Source: Betaproteobacteria bacterium (GTDB taxonomy: Bacteria > Pseudomonadota > Gammaproteobacteria > Burkholderiales > CAIKXV01). Taken from it: a DNA stretch of 18,399 nucleotides. The stretch lies in the NCBI GenBank assembly GCA_947456915.1, contig CANGUQ010000017.1, forward strand, positions 1 through 18,399, written 5' to 3'. A program made the position numbers and the translations under genes. The notes beneath the pieces were generated by a model. It did no database searches. It saw only the letters and a program-made list of their open reading frames with translations, and had not been told where the DNA came from. Below are positions 6,861-14,146 of this stretch, in pieces (the stretch's first letter is position 1; each line of letters begins with the position of its first letter).

Positions 6861-7721
6861 GGCGACCATCGCGTCGTGCTTGGCCACCGCCTGGCGGTTG
6901 ATCTGCGCATAGGTGGCGGTCGCCCGGCGGTGCAGTTCCACCGCGGCCGGGTCGAGGTCGCACGCGGGACTGGGTTCGAGGTCGAAGTGTCCGTAGCGGT
7001 CGGTACCGCGCACCAGCATCACGCTGTCGCGCGGCAGGCCATCGAGCGGCTTGACGCGTGTGGGCATGTAGCGCACGGCCACACCCACGCGACGCTCGTT
7101 CGATGCGTTGTTGTCCGAGCCGTGGAAGATGAGCCCGTGGTGCAGCGACATCTCGCCCGCTGCGAGTTCCATGTACACGGCACCGGCTTCGTCGACGTCC
7201 ACAGCGACTTCCTGCCCGCGCAGGAGCATGTTGCTCGCCGCGCCTTCGCGGTGCGGCACCACCTTGCGGTGGGTGCCCGGCGACACCTTCATCACGCCGT
7301 TGGCGCGCGTGGCCGGCGAGAGCGCGATCCACGCCGTGAGGATGTTCTCCGACACGTCGAGTCCCCAGTACGTGACGTCCTGGTGCCAGGAGACGAAGCC
7401 GCCGTCGCCGGGGTCCTTGATGAAGAACCGGCTCGACCAGCAGAGAATGTCCGGACCGACGATCGACTCGACCGCATCGAGAATGGCGGGGTGGCGCACG
7501 ACCCTGTCCATCCACGTCAGATACAGATGCGACTTCAGGCCCTTGCTGGGGAACTCGCCGTGCTGCGCCTCGTGGGCCTCGACCCGCGCGAGCGTTTCGC
7601 GCGCGAGCTCCGGACCCAGCGCCGGCACGGGCGAGAGGTAGCCGTTCGCGTGGTAGCGGGCCACTTGTGCTGCGGTGAGGTGGTTCGTGCCCCCGAGCGG
7701 GGTCTGGAACTGAGCGGACAT
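6849..7721 (-). CDS. Phytanoyl-CoA dioxygenase (PhyH)-like Fe(II)/2-oxoglutarate oxygenase
   Basis: This encodes 290 residues. The start at 7721 was chosen because a GGGGAGA ribosome-binding stretch lies about nine bases upstream; the frame is open to 7916 but that part reads as low-complexity non-protein. The family's metal triad is present: H113-x-D115 in 'SWHQDVTYWG' and H200 in 'LIFHGSDNNAS'. R211 lies 11 residues later, the position expected to hold 2-oxoglutarate. 'FIKDPGDGGFVSWHQD' and 'WIALSPATRANGVMKVSPGTH' are typical of the bacterial PhyH branch. The reaction would be hydroxylation of a C-H bond with O2 and 2-oxoglutarate. It is probably cytoplasmic, with no signal peptide. It is divergent from the TIM-barrel gene at 8005, and the two share a striking regulatory region. 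The substrate is unknown. Confidence 0.92.
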   Translation of the reverse strand: MSAQFQTPLGGTNHLTAAQVARYHANGYLSPVPALGPELARETLARVEAHEAQHGEFPSKGLKSHLYLTWMDRVVRHPAILDAVESIVGPDILCWSSRFFIKDPGDGGFVSWHQDVTYWGLDVSENILTAWIALSPATRANGVMKVSPGTHRKVVPHREGAASNMLLRGQEVAVDVDEAGAVYMELAAGEMSLHHGLIFHGSDNNASNERRVGVAVRYMPTRVKPLDGLPRDSVMLVRGTDRYGHFDLEPSPACDLDPAAVELHRRATATYAQINRQAVAKHDAMVAAQR

Positions 7722-7865
7722 GGATCGATCTCCCCGGCCCTCTTCGCGGGGCCAATGCGTGCGCAGGTTGGCGACGATGCCATCGCGCGCGCGAGCGCAG
7801 CACCGGAGCGTTCGCGGCGCATGCCCGGCCGGCGCGCAACTGTGGGTGCATGGTAAGAGCAGGTG

Positions 7866-7966
7866 CGATACCCGTGCCGACGAATTCGATACCGGCTGAG
7901 TCTTGACCGTCCGCACAGCTCTTTCGCCTTACCCGACCGGTATCGAAGTCGGTGCACGAGGTATCG
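7866..7966. promoter_or_regulatory. Symmetric array of four CGATACC operator-like sites
   Basis: Two direct copies of CGATACC lie at 7866-7872 and 7887-7893. Two copies of the reverse complement GGTATCG lie at 7939-7945 and 7960-7966. Centre-to-centre distances are 21, 52 and 21 bp, so the array is exactly symmetric about position 7916, and 21 bp equals two turns of B-DNA. The inner pair extends to a perfect 11-bp inverted repeat (TTCGATACCGG at 7885-7895, its complement at 7937-7947). It sits between the divergent starts at 7721 (-) and 8005 (+). This strongly resembles binding sites for a regulator that contacts paired direct half-sites, as AraC-type proteins do. A plus-strand TTGACC at 7903-7908 may be a -35 element. 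The regulator is not identified. Confidence 0.7.
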
Positions 7967-8004
7967 ATCGGCGTCGTAGCATGCGGCCAACAGGGGGGGA
8001 ACAC

Positions 8005-9009
8005 ATGCCGAAAACGCTGCTGGTCGGGATTACCGGGAATGCGGTGGTGCACACCGACTGCGACACCTTCGACGTCGACACCCGGTTTCGCATGGCGAAG
8101 GAAGCGGGCTTCGACTACTACGACAAGACACCGCCGACTGGCGAGCTCGAGGTCTACCAGCGCGCGAGCGCGAAGCACGCGCTGCCGATCCGTGCCGGGG
8201 GCTTCTACTACACCCGCGGCCGCGACGAACCGCTGCTCGAGTGGCACCTGCGCATCGCGAAGGAACTCGGCACCGTGGTGCAGAACATCCAGATCCGGCC
8301 GAAGGATGCCGATGGCAAGCTGCTGACCGATGCCGAGGTCGCGGAGTCCTTTCTGCTGGCCGCCGAACTGGGCGACCGGCTGGGCGTGACGCCGAGCTTC
8401 GAGGTGCACATCAACATGTGGTCGGAGCACTTCGGCCGCGTGTCGCGGGTGGGGGAACTGGTCGAGCGGCGCGGCGTCAAGTTCAACATCACGCTCGACC
8501 ACTCCCACGTGATCTTCAAGATCGACAATCCGCGCGAGCAGGAGGTGCTGGGCATGCGCGCCGATGTCGAGGCGGGCCGGGTCGTCCTCGATCCGTTCCA
8601 GCCGGGTAACGTCGCGAGCGAGTGGATCGCCCGCAATTACGTCGCTCACGCGCACGCGCGCCCCGCGGTGCCGGCCAATCCGGTCAACGTCTGGGCGAGG
8701 CATCCGGACGGCAGCTTCGGACGCGGCGTCCAGTACCCGTTCCTGCGGCCCGCGCCGGGGCAGTGGCACTCGGCGTGGCAGGAGGAGCGGCTCGCGCCGT
8801 GGAAGGAGGTGGTGCGCCAGTTGCTCGCGCATCACGCCGCGCGCGCCGACAGCGCACTCGGGCAGATCTCGATGGAGATCATCCCGGCGCCCGACTACGG
8901 CGGCGGCGCGAAGTACTCGCTGTTCGAGAACAACATCGCCTGCGCGAAATGGATCCGCAGCGAGTGGGCGCGGGCGCAGCAGGCGGTGCCTGCGGCGGCA
9001 GGGACCTGA
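8005..9009 (+). CDS. Sugar phosphate isomerase/epimerase-like TIM-barrel protein
   Basis: This encodes 334 residues. The ATG at 8005 is preceded by AGGGGGGGA (7992-8000). An in-frame ATG at 7981 is possible but has no ribosome-binding site. The sequence fits the xylose isomerase-like TIM-barrel superfamily: 'FRMAKEAGFDYYDKTPP' near the start, 'SFEVHINMWSEHFGRV' (E133, H135), 'VKFNITLDHSHVIFKI' (D165, H166, H168) and 'ISMEIIPAPDYGG' (E291). The Glu, Asp, His and Glu at successive strand ends are the expected divalent-metal ligands. Enzymes of this family isomerise or epimerise sugars and inositol-like compounds, and some are lyases or dehydratases. It is divergent from the PhyH-like gene and probably co-regulated through the array at 7866-7966. 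Substrate and exact reaction are unknown. Confidence 0.85.
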   Translation: MPKTLLVGITGNAVVHTDCDTFDVDTRFRMAKEAGFDYYDKTPPTGELEVYQRASAKHALPIRAGGFYYTRGRDEPLLEWHLRIAKELGTVVQNIQIRPKDADGKLLTDAEVAESFLLAAELGDRLGVTPSFEVHINMWSEHFGRVSRVGELVERRGVKFNITLDHSHVIFKIDNPREQEVLGMRADVEAGRVVLDPFQPGNVASEWIARNYVAHAHARPAVPANPVNVWARHPDGSFGRGVQYPFLRPAPGQWHSAWQEERLAPWKEVVRQLLAHHAARADSALGQISMEIIPAPDYGGGAKYSLFENNIACAKWIRSEWARAQQAVPAAAGT

Positions 9010-9068
9010 GCACCCGCCGGTTCACGCTCCCGCCCTGCGTCAGTTCCGCGAGACCGCTCGCCGCTGCG

Positions 9069-10652
9069 TCACTGCGCGGGTCTGGCATCGCGATCGCGGC
9101 GATCCTGGTCGCGCTTCACTTCCTCCGCCGTGGAGTAGAGGATCTTCTCGAAGCGCAGTTCGTCTCCCGAACCCTGCTGAAGCACCTCGATCGAGCGGAA
9201 CTGCTCGCCTCGCTGCACGATGCGGTAGCGCTTCGGGTCGTAAGTGCCCTTGCGCAGGAAGCGGTGGGAATAGATGAGCGCGTGCGGCGCCTGCACGTTC
9301 ACGGCGTAGCTCACCTCGAAGGCGTTGCCCTCGCGCATGACGACGAGCGAGTCGCTCGCGCCGAAGGCCGCGATCTCCTGCGCGATGGCGTACCGCCACG
9401 CGCGATCCTGCTCCCGGTCCATGCCGATCACGCGTATCGTGCCGGCGAAGGAGCTGACTGCCGGGATCGGGTAGCCCGGCACGGTGGTGGGGATGCAGGC
9501 CCCGGTGCGCTGGCGGACCACGAGAAGGGCGCTGCTTCCCGGGTTCGAAAGCGCAAGGACAGTGTTCGGCGGCCCGCTGCGCGCGCGTTCAACGAGCGTC
9601 GCGGCCGTGGCGTCGCTCGTGTTCGGCATGCAGGCCTTCACGGACTCGATCGCATCGGCGTTGCGCAGGTCGGTCGCCGCGTATTCGTCCGGCACGCTCA
9701 CCGTTGCCGGGTCGATCTGGACGATCGAGCGCGGCAGGGAGCGTGGGTCGGCGCGCAGCTTGCGCCAGCGCTGCACCACGTCCCCCACTGCGCGCAGGTC
9801 GTTCACCGCAAGCGGCAGCAGGTCACGCGACTTGCCCAGCGCCTCGCCCCACGCCGCGCGCGCCTTCTTCTCCTTCTCGCCCGCCGGCGACTCGAGGTAC
9901 CGCGTCACCGTCTCGCGCTGGGCCGACGACACGCGACTGTCGAGAAAGTGGAACGCGTCGGTGCCTGGCGGTGCGCCTGCGAGCAGGGCAAAGGCGAGCG
10001 TGTCCGCCCGCGCCGAGGGCAGCAGCGCGCGTGCCGATGCGAGGTGGAACGCGTAGCCTGGCGGTATGGCATCGAGCGCAATGCCCTTTTCCGCAAGCCA
10101 GGCCCGGCGCCGATCGGCGAGCGACGCCTCGGGGCTGCCATACGCGGGGTCCATGCCGATGCGGTCGAGTTCGAGCATGCCGCTGAAGAGCACGCGTCTC
10201 AGGTCGCGCTGATAGGAGACGTACGTCTTCCCCGTCTCGCTGCGATGAAAGGCAAGGGCCTCGTCGAGCTCCTGCGGCGAGAACGCATCGGCGTAGAACT
10301 TCGCGAGCGCGGTATCGGGGTTCTGCGAGATGCTGCGAACGATTCCTGCAGCGCCGGCCCAGCGGCGCCGCAGCGACTGCTCGACGCTGTAGCGGATGTT
10401 CGCGCGGTAGAGCGCCCACGCGCGGTGGCGCGGGTTCCACGAACTGCTCGTCGGATCGAGCGCGCGGGTCGCGATCCATGCAAGAAAGTCCATCTGCTCG
10501 GACGAGTGCGCCTGCTCGAAGCTCACCGGCATCGAGAGCGGAACGTCCTGCAGACGAATCAGGTCTTCGGATCTGACGATCGATTCCTGCGCCGTCGCGG
10601 GCATCGCCAGCAACGCGACCAGCACCGCGGCGCCCAGCGTGCCGAGCCTCAT
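9069..10652 (-). CDS. Exported protein of unknown function with a DUF2059-like segment
   Basis: This encodes 527 residues. The start at 10652 was chosen for its GGGGAAGA ribosome-binding stretch and because it gives a clear Sec signal peptide, 'MRLGTLGAAVLVALLAMPATA', with likely cleavage after residue 21. Residues about 123-150, 'AFSPQELDEALAFHRSETGK', resemble the short helical DUF2059 motif of exported bacterial proteins. The rest is not recognised. The C-terminal 200 residues look beta-rich and contain two cysteines, in 'KACMPN' and 'TGACIP', that could form a disulphide. No catalytic motif was identified. It converges with the TIM-barrel gene (59-bp gap, no clear terminator). It is probably periplasmic. 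Function cannot be assigned. Confidence 0.8.
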   Translation of the reverse strand: MRLGTLGAAVLVALLAMPATAQESIVRSEDLIRLQDVPLSMPVSFEQAHSSEQMDFLAWIATRALDPTSSSWNPRHRAWALYRANIRYSVEQSLRRRWAGAAGIVRSISQNPDTALAKFYADAFSPQELDEALAFHRSETGKTYVSYQRDLRRVLFSGMLELDRIGMDPAYGSPEASLADRRRAWLAEKGIALDAIPPGYAFHLASARALLPSARADTLAFALLAGAPPGTDAFHFLDSRVSSAQRETVTRYLESPAGEKEKKARAAWGEALGKSRDLLPLAVNDLRAVGDVVQRWRKLRADPRSLPRSIVQIDPATVSVPDEYAATDLRNADAIESVKACMPNTSDATAATLVERARSGPPNTVLALSNPGSSALLVVRQRTGACIPTTVPGYPIPAVSSFAGTIRVIGMDREQDRAWRYAIAQEIAAFGASDSLVVMREGNAFEVSYAVNVQAPHALIYSHRFLRKGTYDPKRYRIVQRGEQFRSIEVLQQGSGDELRFEKILYSTAEEVKRDQDRRDRDARPAQ

Positions 10653-11188
10653 GTGCGTCTTCCCCGGAAAACGCCACGACCTGGGCACTCGCGCCGGGCG
10701 TGCGATCGGAGCGGGCGCGCGCACTGCGCAGCTGTTCGAATTCCTCGGTGGGGCGGCACGGTTGCGTCCATCGGCGACTGCCGGTTGCGAGGACGGTAGG
10801 CCGTCGGGGTCTGCGAGTCAACGCCACCATGCGCAGACTTCATCGCGCGGGGTGTGCGCTTACCGCGGGCAGCAACGCCGCAGGCCTACCGGTACCCGCG
10901 TCGGCAGCCGGTTCCAGCGCGAGCCTGTCTGGCCCGATGCCGGGGCGAGCGACCGCGGCTGCCCGCGAGGACTCGGGTGAGCACACGGCCCGGCGGCTGG
11001 ACGACCCAGCGGGCGACGGACTGCAGGACTACAGCTGCCTGATGACCGGGGCTGCCCGCGAGGACTCGGGTGAGCATTCGGTCTGGCGGCTGGACGCCGC
11101 AGGGGGCGACGGACTGCAGGACTACCGTTGCCTGATGTCGTGGCAGGGCAGCGCAGGAGTCGAACCGCAGACGATCATCCGAGACCTT
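10653..11188. other. Non-coding interval between an exported-protein gene and a Bug gene
   Basis: This 536-bp stretch holds the upstream region of the gene starting at 10652 (-) and the downstream region of the Bug gene ending at 11189 (-). Open frames exist on both strands because of the high G+C content. None has a ribosome-binding site with a protein-like product, and frame comparison of the tandem repeat inside it argues against coding. Apart from the 93-bp-period repeat (10958-11137) I see no other defined element. Confidence 0.55.
10958..11137. repeat. Tandem duplication, two 87-bp copies with 93-bp period
   Basis: Copy 1 (10958-11044) and copy 2 (11051-11137) both begin GCTGCCCGCGAGGACTCGGG and end CTGATG. 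They differ at 9 of 87 positions by eye. A 6-bp spacer separates them. The period is a multiple of three, but in the plus-strand open frame nearly all differences change the amino acid, so selection on that protein is not supported. Each copy contains a small inverted repeat, CCCG...CGGG with flanking GCT...AGC, that could form a hairpin. It may be a duplicated regulatory or structured-RNA unit, or a plain local duplication. Confidence 0.75.
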
Positions 11189-12163
11189 CTAGTCGGCCTT
11201 CATCCCGCGCTCGCGAACGAGGCGCCCCCACTTTTCCTGCTCGGACTGGATGTGACGCGTGAACTGCTCCGGCGTGCTGGCGATCACATCGACACCTTCC
11301 TTCGCAAAGCGTTCCGCCAGTTCCGGCGAGCGCATCGTCTTCACCAGCAGCTCGTTGATCTGAGCAACGATCGCTGGCGGTGTATTTGCCGGCGCCAGAA
11401 TGCCGTGCCAGGTCGTGAGTTCGTAGCCGGGCACGCCCTGTTCGGCGATGGTCGGGATGTTCGGCGCTGCCGCGGAACGTCTGGCACTGGTGATCCCCAG
11501 CGCGCGCCAGCGATTGGACTGGATGAACGGCATCGCAGCCACGACGTTGGGATAGGTGATGCCCACTTCACCCGACAAGGTGGCGATCGCCGCCGGACCG
11601 CCCCCCTTGTACTGAACCGCGGCGATCTCGATCTTCGCCAGGAAGTTGAGCAACTCGCCGGCGATGTGATGGTTGGTGCCTACACCTGCCGAGGCGTAAT
11701 TGAGCATCCCGGGCCTTCGCTTCGCGAGATCGATCAGCTCGCGCACCGAGCGCGCCGGCACCGAAGGATGGACCACGAGCAGCGCCGGCGACTCGGACAG
11801 CAGGCAGACGGGCGTGAAGTCCCTGAGCACGTCATACGGGACCTTGCTGTAGAGATACTGGTTCGCCACCAGCGGGATCGTATGCGCGAGCAACGTGTAG
11901 CCGTCCGGCAGCGCGCGCGCCACCGCCTCGGCGCCGATGTTGCCCGACGCACCGCTGCGGTTGTCGATGACGACCTGCTGCCCCATCAGTTCGCTCAGCC
12001 GCGGCGCGATCAGGCGCGCGATGACATCTACGCTGCCTCCGGGCGGAAACGGCACGATCACTCGTACCGGCTTCACCGGATACTGCTGGGCGAGGGCGGT
12101 GGTCACCGACGCAGCCAGTGCGCTGCAGATCGCCACGAGGCGAGTGGATTTCGGAAATTGCAT
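11189..12163 (-). CDS. Bug/TctC-family periplasmic solute-binding protein
   Basis: This encodes 324 residues starting at 12163, with AGGAGG (12168-12173, minus strand) four bases upstream. The signal peptide 'MQFPKSTRLVAICSALAASV' is probably cut after 'ALA' at about residue 25. The mature part shows the family marks 'YPVKPVRVIVPFPPGG', 'VVIDNRSGASGNIGAE', 'LPDGYTLLAH', 'HPSVPARSVRELIDLAKRRPG' and 'VQYKGGGPA'. It differs substantially from the other two Bug proteins of this window, so it is unlikely to be a recent duplicate and probably binds another ligand. No membrane transporter genes or enzyme genes are directly adjacent. A long non-coding region lies upstream and a tandem repeat downstream. 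The ligand is unknown. Confidence 0.95.
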   Translation of the reverse strand: MQFPKSTRLVAICSALAASVTTALAQQYPVKPVRVIVPFPPGGSVDVIARLIAPRLSELMGQQVVIDNRSGASGNIGAEAVARALPDGYTLLAHTIPLVANQYLYSKVPYDVLRDFTPVCLLSESPALLVVHPSVPARSVRELIDLAKRRPGMLNYASAGVGTNHHIAGELLNFLAKIEIAAVQYKGGGPAAIATLSGEVGITYPNVVAAMPFIQSNRWRALGITSARRSAAAPNIPTIAEQGVPGYELTTWHGILAPANTPPAIVAQINELLVKTMRSPELAERFAKEGVDVIASTPEQFTRHIQSEQEKWGRLVRERGMKAD

Positions 12164-12496
12164 TGATCCTCCTGCGTTGATACGGGCGCCTCTGCAGGGC
12201 GCTGCGCAAAGGGTGTTCGCGTCCGGTCTGCGCCGGCACTACTGCTTTCGGAAACGAGCGCCGCAGTCGCCCATGACCGGGAATGCTGCCCGCGCAGCCG
12301 ATCCAGCGCGAAGCCCCGCGGATGCTCACCTGCACCGTGCCGGGCACTGGCCCTCCGGTATCGCACTGAGCACGGCAGATGATATCCATGTGTGATCCGA
12401 TTCGTCGCTGCGAGCGATCGACCCACCCGTCGGGTCCGGTCGGCACTGGTCGGCGTTGATGTTGCGAGGCACCAGCCAGCAAATCCCGAGTCCGCT

Positions 12497-12560
12497 TTGC
12501 CGCATTGCCATATGGCCGCGTTGCCGCGTTGCCGCATTGCCGCGTTGCCGCATGGCGGGG
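12497..12560. repeat. Octamer tandem repeat TTGCCGC(A/G)
   Basis: Eight consecutive 8-bp units can be read. Five match TTGCCGCA or TTGCCGCG exactly: 12497, 12521, 12529, 12537 and 12545. The units at 12505, 12513 and 12553 are degenerate. The A and G variants partly alternate. A period of eight is not a codon multiple, which fits non-coding DNA, and arrays of this kind may change length by slippage. Confidence 0.75.
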
Positions 12561-12663
12561 CGTGCACCCAAACCACGTCTTGACGATAGGCCTCAGACGA
12601 GCACTCACGCACTCGATCGCGCCGGTCATGCAGGTCAACCCGGCGCACCTCCGGTCGAACCGC

Positions 12664-12876
12664 GAAAAAGGGCCCGCAAAAAGGGGCCAGGCCCCTTTTT
12701 CATCAGGACGAAACCGGACGAAAAGGGACAAAAAGGACAAAAAGGGGCCAGGCCCCTTTTTTGTGCCGATCGGACGAAAAGGGGCCTGGCCCCTTTTTCG
12801 TGGGCCCCTTTTTCGTGCTTTTTCGTGCCTTTTCCGCGCCGGCCGGCGTGTGAGAAAAGGGGCCTGGCCCCTTTTT
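12664..12876. repeat. Cluster of terminator-like palindromes (four full copies plus fragments)
   Basis: The unit is A(4-5)-G4-C2-(A or T)-G2-C4-T(4-6), a perfect palindrome around one central base. Full copies are at 12678-12700, 12739-12761, 12777-12797 and 12855-12875. The centre is A in the first two and T in the last two, meaning opposite orientations. Partial copies lie at about 12664-12675 and 12802-12813. Shared flanks such as GGACGAAAA recur between them. Each copy would fold into a GC stem followed by a T tract in RNA from either strand, so each resembles an intrinsic bidirectional terminator. The layout resembles REP-type repeats mobilised by REP-associated transposases, but no such gene is in this window. 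Confidence 0.85.
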
Positions 12877-13143
12877 GGATCGGTGTGCATGCGGGGCGAA
12901 GATTCGCTGGGGCGCCGGTGGCGTTGCAGTCAGCGCAGCGGGGAAGGGCTGGGCATTGGCTTGCTGGATGAGCGTCGGGCGCATGCGCTCCGCGGCAGGA
13001 TGAGGCGGGCGGTTGCGCCCGCGGCGGGGCGTGGCGGACAATGCCCGGGAGCGACCAGACGCGACCGGTCGCCCGCGCCGCAGCCCTGCGTACTCCGGCC
13101 CGCGGAAGTCGCGCGCTCCCCACCCTGACCAAACCGCCCTGCA

Positions 13144-14127
13144 ATGACCGCTTTCAAGGCCTGCCTGCTGCGCCTCATCGCCCTCGCATGCGCCGCCGGT
13201 GCGCCACTTGCGCATGCCGCGGGGCCTGAGGGCTTTCCCAACCGGCCGGTGCGTATCGTCGTGCCGTTCCCGCCTGGCGGCTCGAACGACATCGTCGGGC
13301 GCGTGTTCGGCCAGCGGCTCGCGGAGCGCTGGGGGCAGCCCGTGGTGATCGACAACCGCGGCGGCGCCGGAGGCTCGATCGGCTCGGAGCTCGCCGCGCG
13401 CTCGCAGCCGAACGGCTACACGTTGCTGATCGGCGCGGTCAGCACCATGGCGGCGAACGTGAGCCTGTACAAGCTCGGGTTCGATCCGCTGAAGGATCTC
13501 GTCCCGCTCGCCAAGGTCGCGAGCGGTGCGTTCGTTCTGGTCACCCATGCAGGCCTCCCGGTGAACTCGGCGCGCGAGCTGATCGCGCTCGCCCGCGCGA
13601 GGCCAGGCGCGCTCAACTACGGCTCCTCCGGCGGCGGCAGCTCGCTGCATCTCGTGGCGGAGCTGTTCAGGAACAAGGCGGGCGTGGACATCGTGCACGT
13701 GCCCTACAAGGGCGGCGGCCCGGCGGTCACCGATCTGGTGGCCGGGCAGATCGCGATCCTGTTCACCGACATGGCCCCGGTTGGCGGACACGTCAAGGCG
13801 GGCCGACTGAAGGCGCTCGCGCAGACCACGGCGAAGCGCACCGCGCCGCTGTCCGACCTGCCGACCCTGAACGAGTCTGCGCTGCCGGGCTACGTGGCCG
13901 AAGCCTGGTACGGGTTCCTGGCGCCCGCCGGCGTGCCGGCGCCGCTGGTGCGCTTCCTCAACGCGGAACTGAACGCGGTCGCGACCTCGCCCGAGATGCA
14001 GGCGCGGCTGGTGGGCCTCGGCATCGAGAGCGCGACCAGCACTCCCGAGGAGTTCCGTGCGCTCATCCGCGCCGAGATCGCCAAGTGGGCGGAAGTCGTG
14101 CGCGTCTCGGGCGCTCGCGTCGACTAG
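13144..14127 (+). CDS. Bug/TctC-family periplasmic solute-binding protein
   Basis: This encodes 327 residues from the ATG at 13144. No clear Shine-Dalgarno sequence precedes it. The start is supported by the signal peptide it opens, 'MTAFKACLLRLIALACAAGA', with likely cleavage after 'LAHA' at about residue 24. Family marks are 'FPNRPVRIVVPFPPGGSNDIVGR', 'VVIDNRGGAGGSIGSELAAR', 'QPNGYTLLIG', 'VHVPYKGGGPAVTDLVAGQI' and 'AWYGFLAPAGVPAPLV'. A short-chain dehydrogenase gene starts 19 bp after its stop, so the two almost certainly share an operon, linking uptake or sensing of a ligand to an oxidoreductase step. The palindrome cluster ends about 270 bp upstream. The ligand is unknown. Confidence 0.94.
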   Translation: MTAFKACLLRLIALACAAGAPLAHAAGPEGFPNRPVRIVVPFPPGGSNDIVGRVFGQRLAERWGQPVVIDNRGGAGGSIGSELAARSQPNGYTLLIGAVSTMAANVSLYKLGFDPLKDLVPLAKVASGAFVLVTHAGLPVNSARELIALARARPGALNYGSSGGGSSLHLVAELFRNKAGVDIVHVPYKGGGPAVTDLVAGQIAILFTDMAPVGGHVKAGRLKALAQTTAKRTAPLSDLPTLNESALPGYVAEAWYGFLAPAGVPAPLVRFLNAELNAVATSPEMQARLVGLGIESATSTPEEFRALIRAEIAKWAEVVRVSGARVD

Positions 14128-14146
14128 CGGCGCTGCACCCGGCGCG

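Larger units (their letters stand above)
12164..13143. other. 980-bp non-coding region between divergent Bug genes
   Basis: No credible gene is seen in this region. It contains, in order, the upstream region of the Bug gene at 12163 (-), an 8-bp tandem repeat (12497-12560), a cluster of terminator-like palindromes (12664-12876) and the upstream region of the Bug gene at 13144 (+). Open frames across the palindromes encode monotonous peptides such as 'KKGPGPF' and 'EKGAWPLF'. These are translations of the repeat and not proteins. The A- and T-tracts make this the only locally AT-streaked DNA in the right half of the window. Confidence 0.7.

Noticed and set aside
5887..8835. A very long open frame on the minus strand across the LysR, PhyH-like and TIM-barrel genes
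   Set aside because: It lies antisense or out of frame to three well-supported genes, its translation is Arg/His/Ala-rich and low in protein-like pattern, and long antisense frames are expected at this G+C content.
11156..11166. A minus-strand GGTTCGACTCC, identical to a tRNA T-loop consensus, near the end of a Bug gene
   Set aside because: The flanking bases pair poorly (only two firm stem pairs, or four with a bulge), and no D arm, anticodon arm or acceptor stem could be built upstream. It is probably chance; a tRNA-derived attachment site is not supported without an integrase.
10700..12166. A long plus-strand open frame covering the tandem repeat and the antisense of a Bug gene
   Set aside because: Its second half is antisense to a certain gene, and in the repeat nearly all differences between copies change the amino acid, so coding selection is not supported.
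12497..12876. CRISPR array
   Set aside because: The repeats are 8-bp tandems and 21-23-bp palindromes without equal-length unique spacers, and no cas gene is present.
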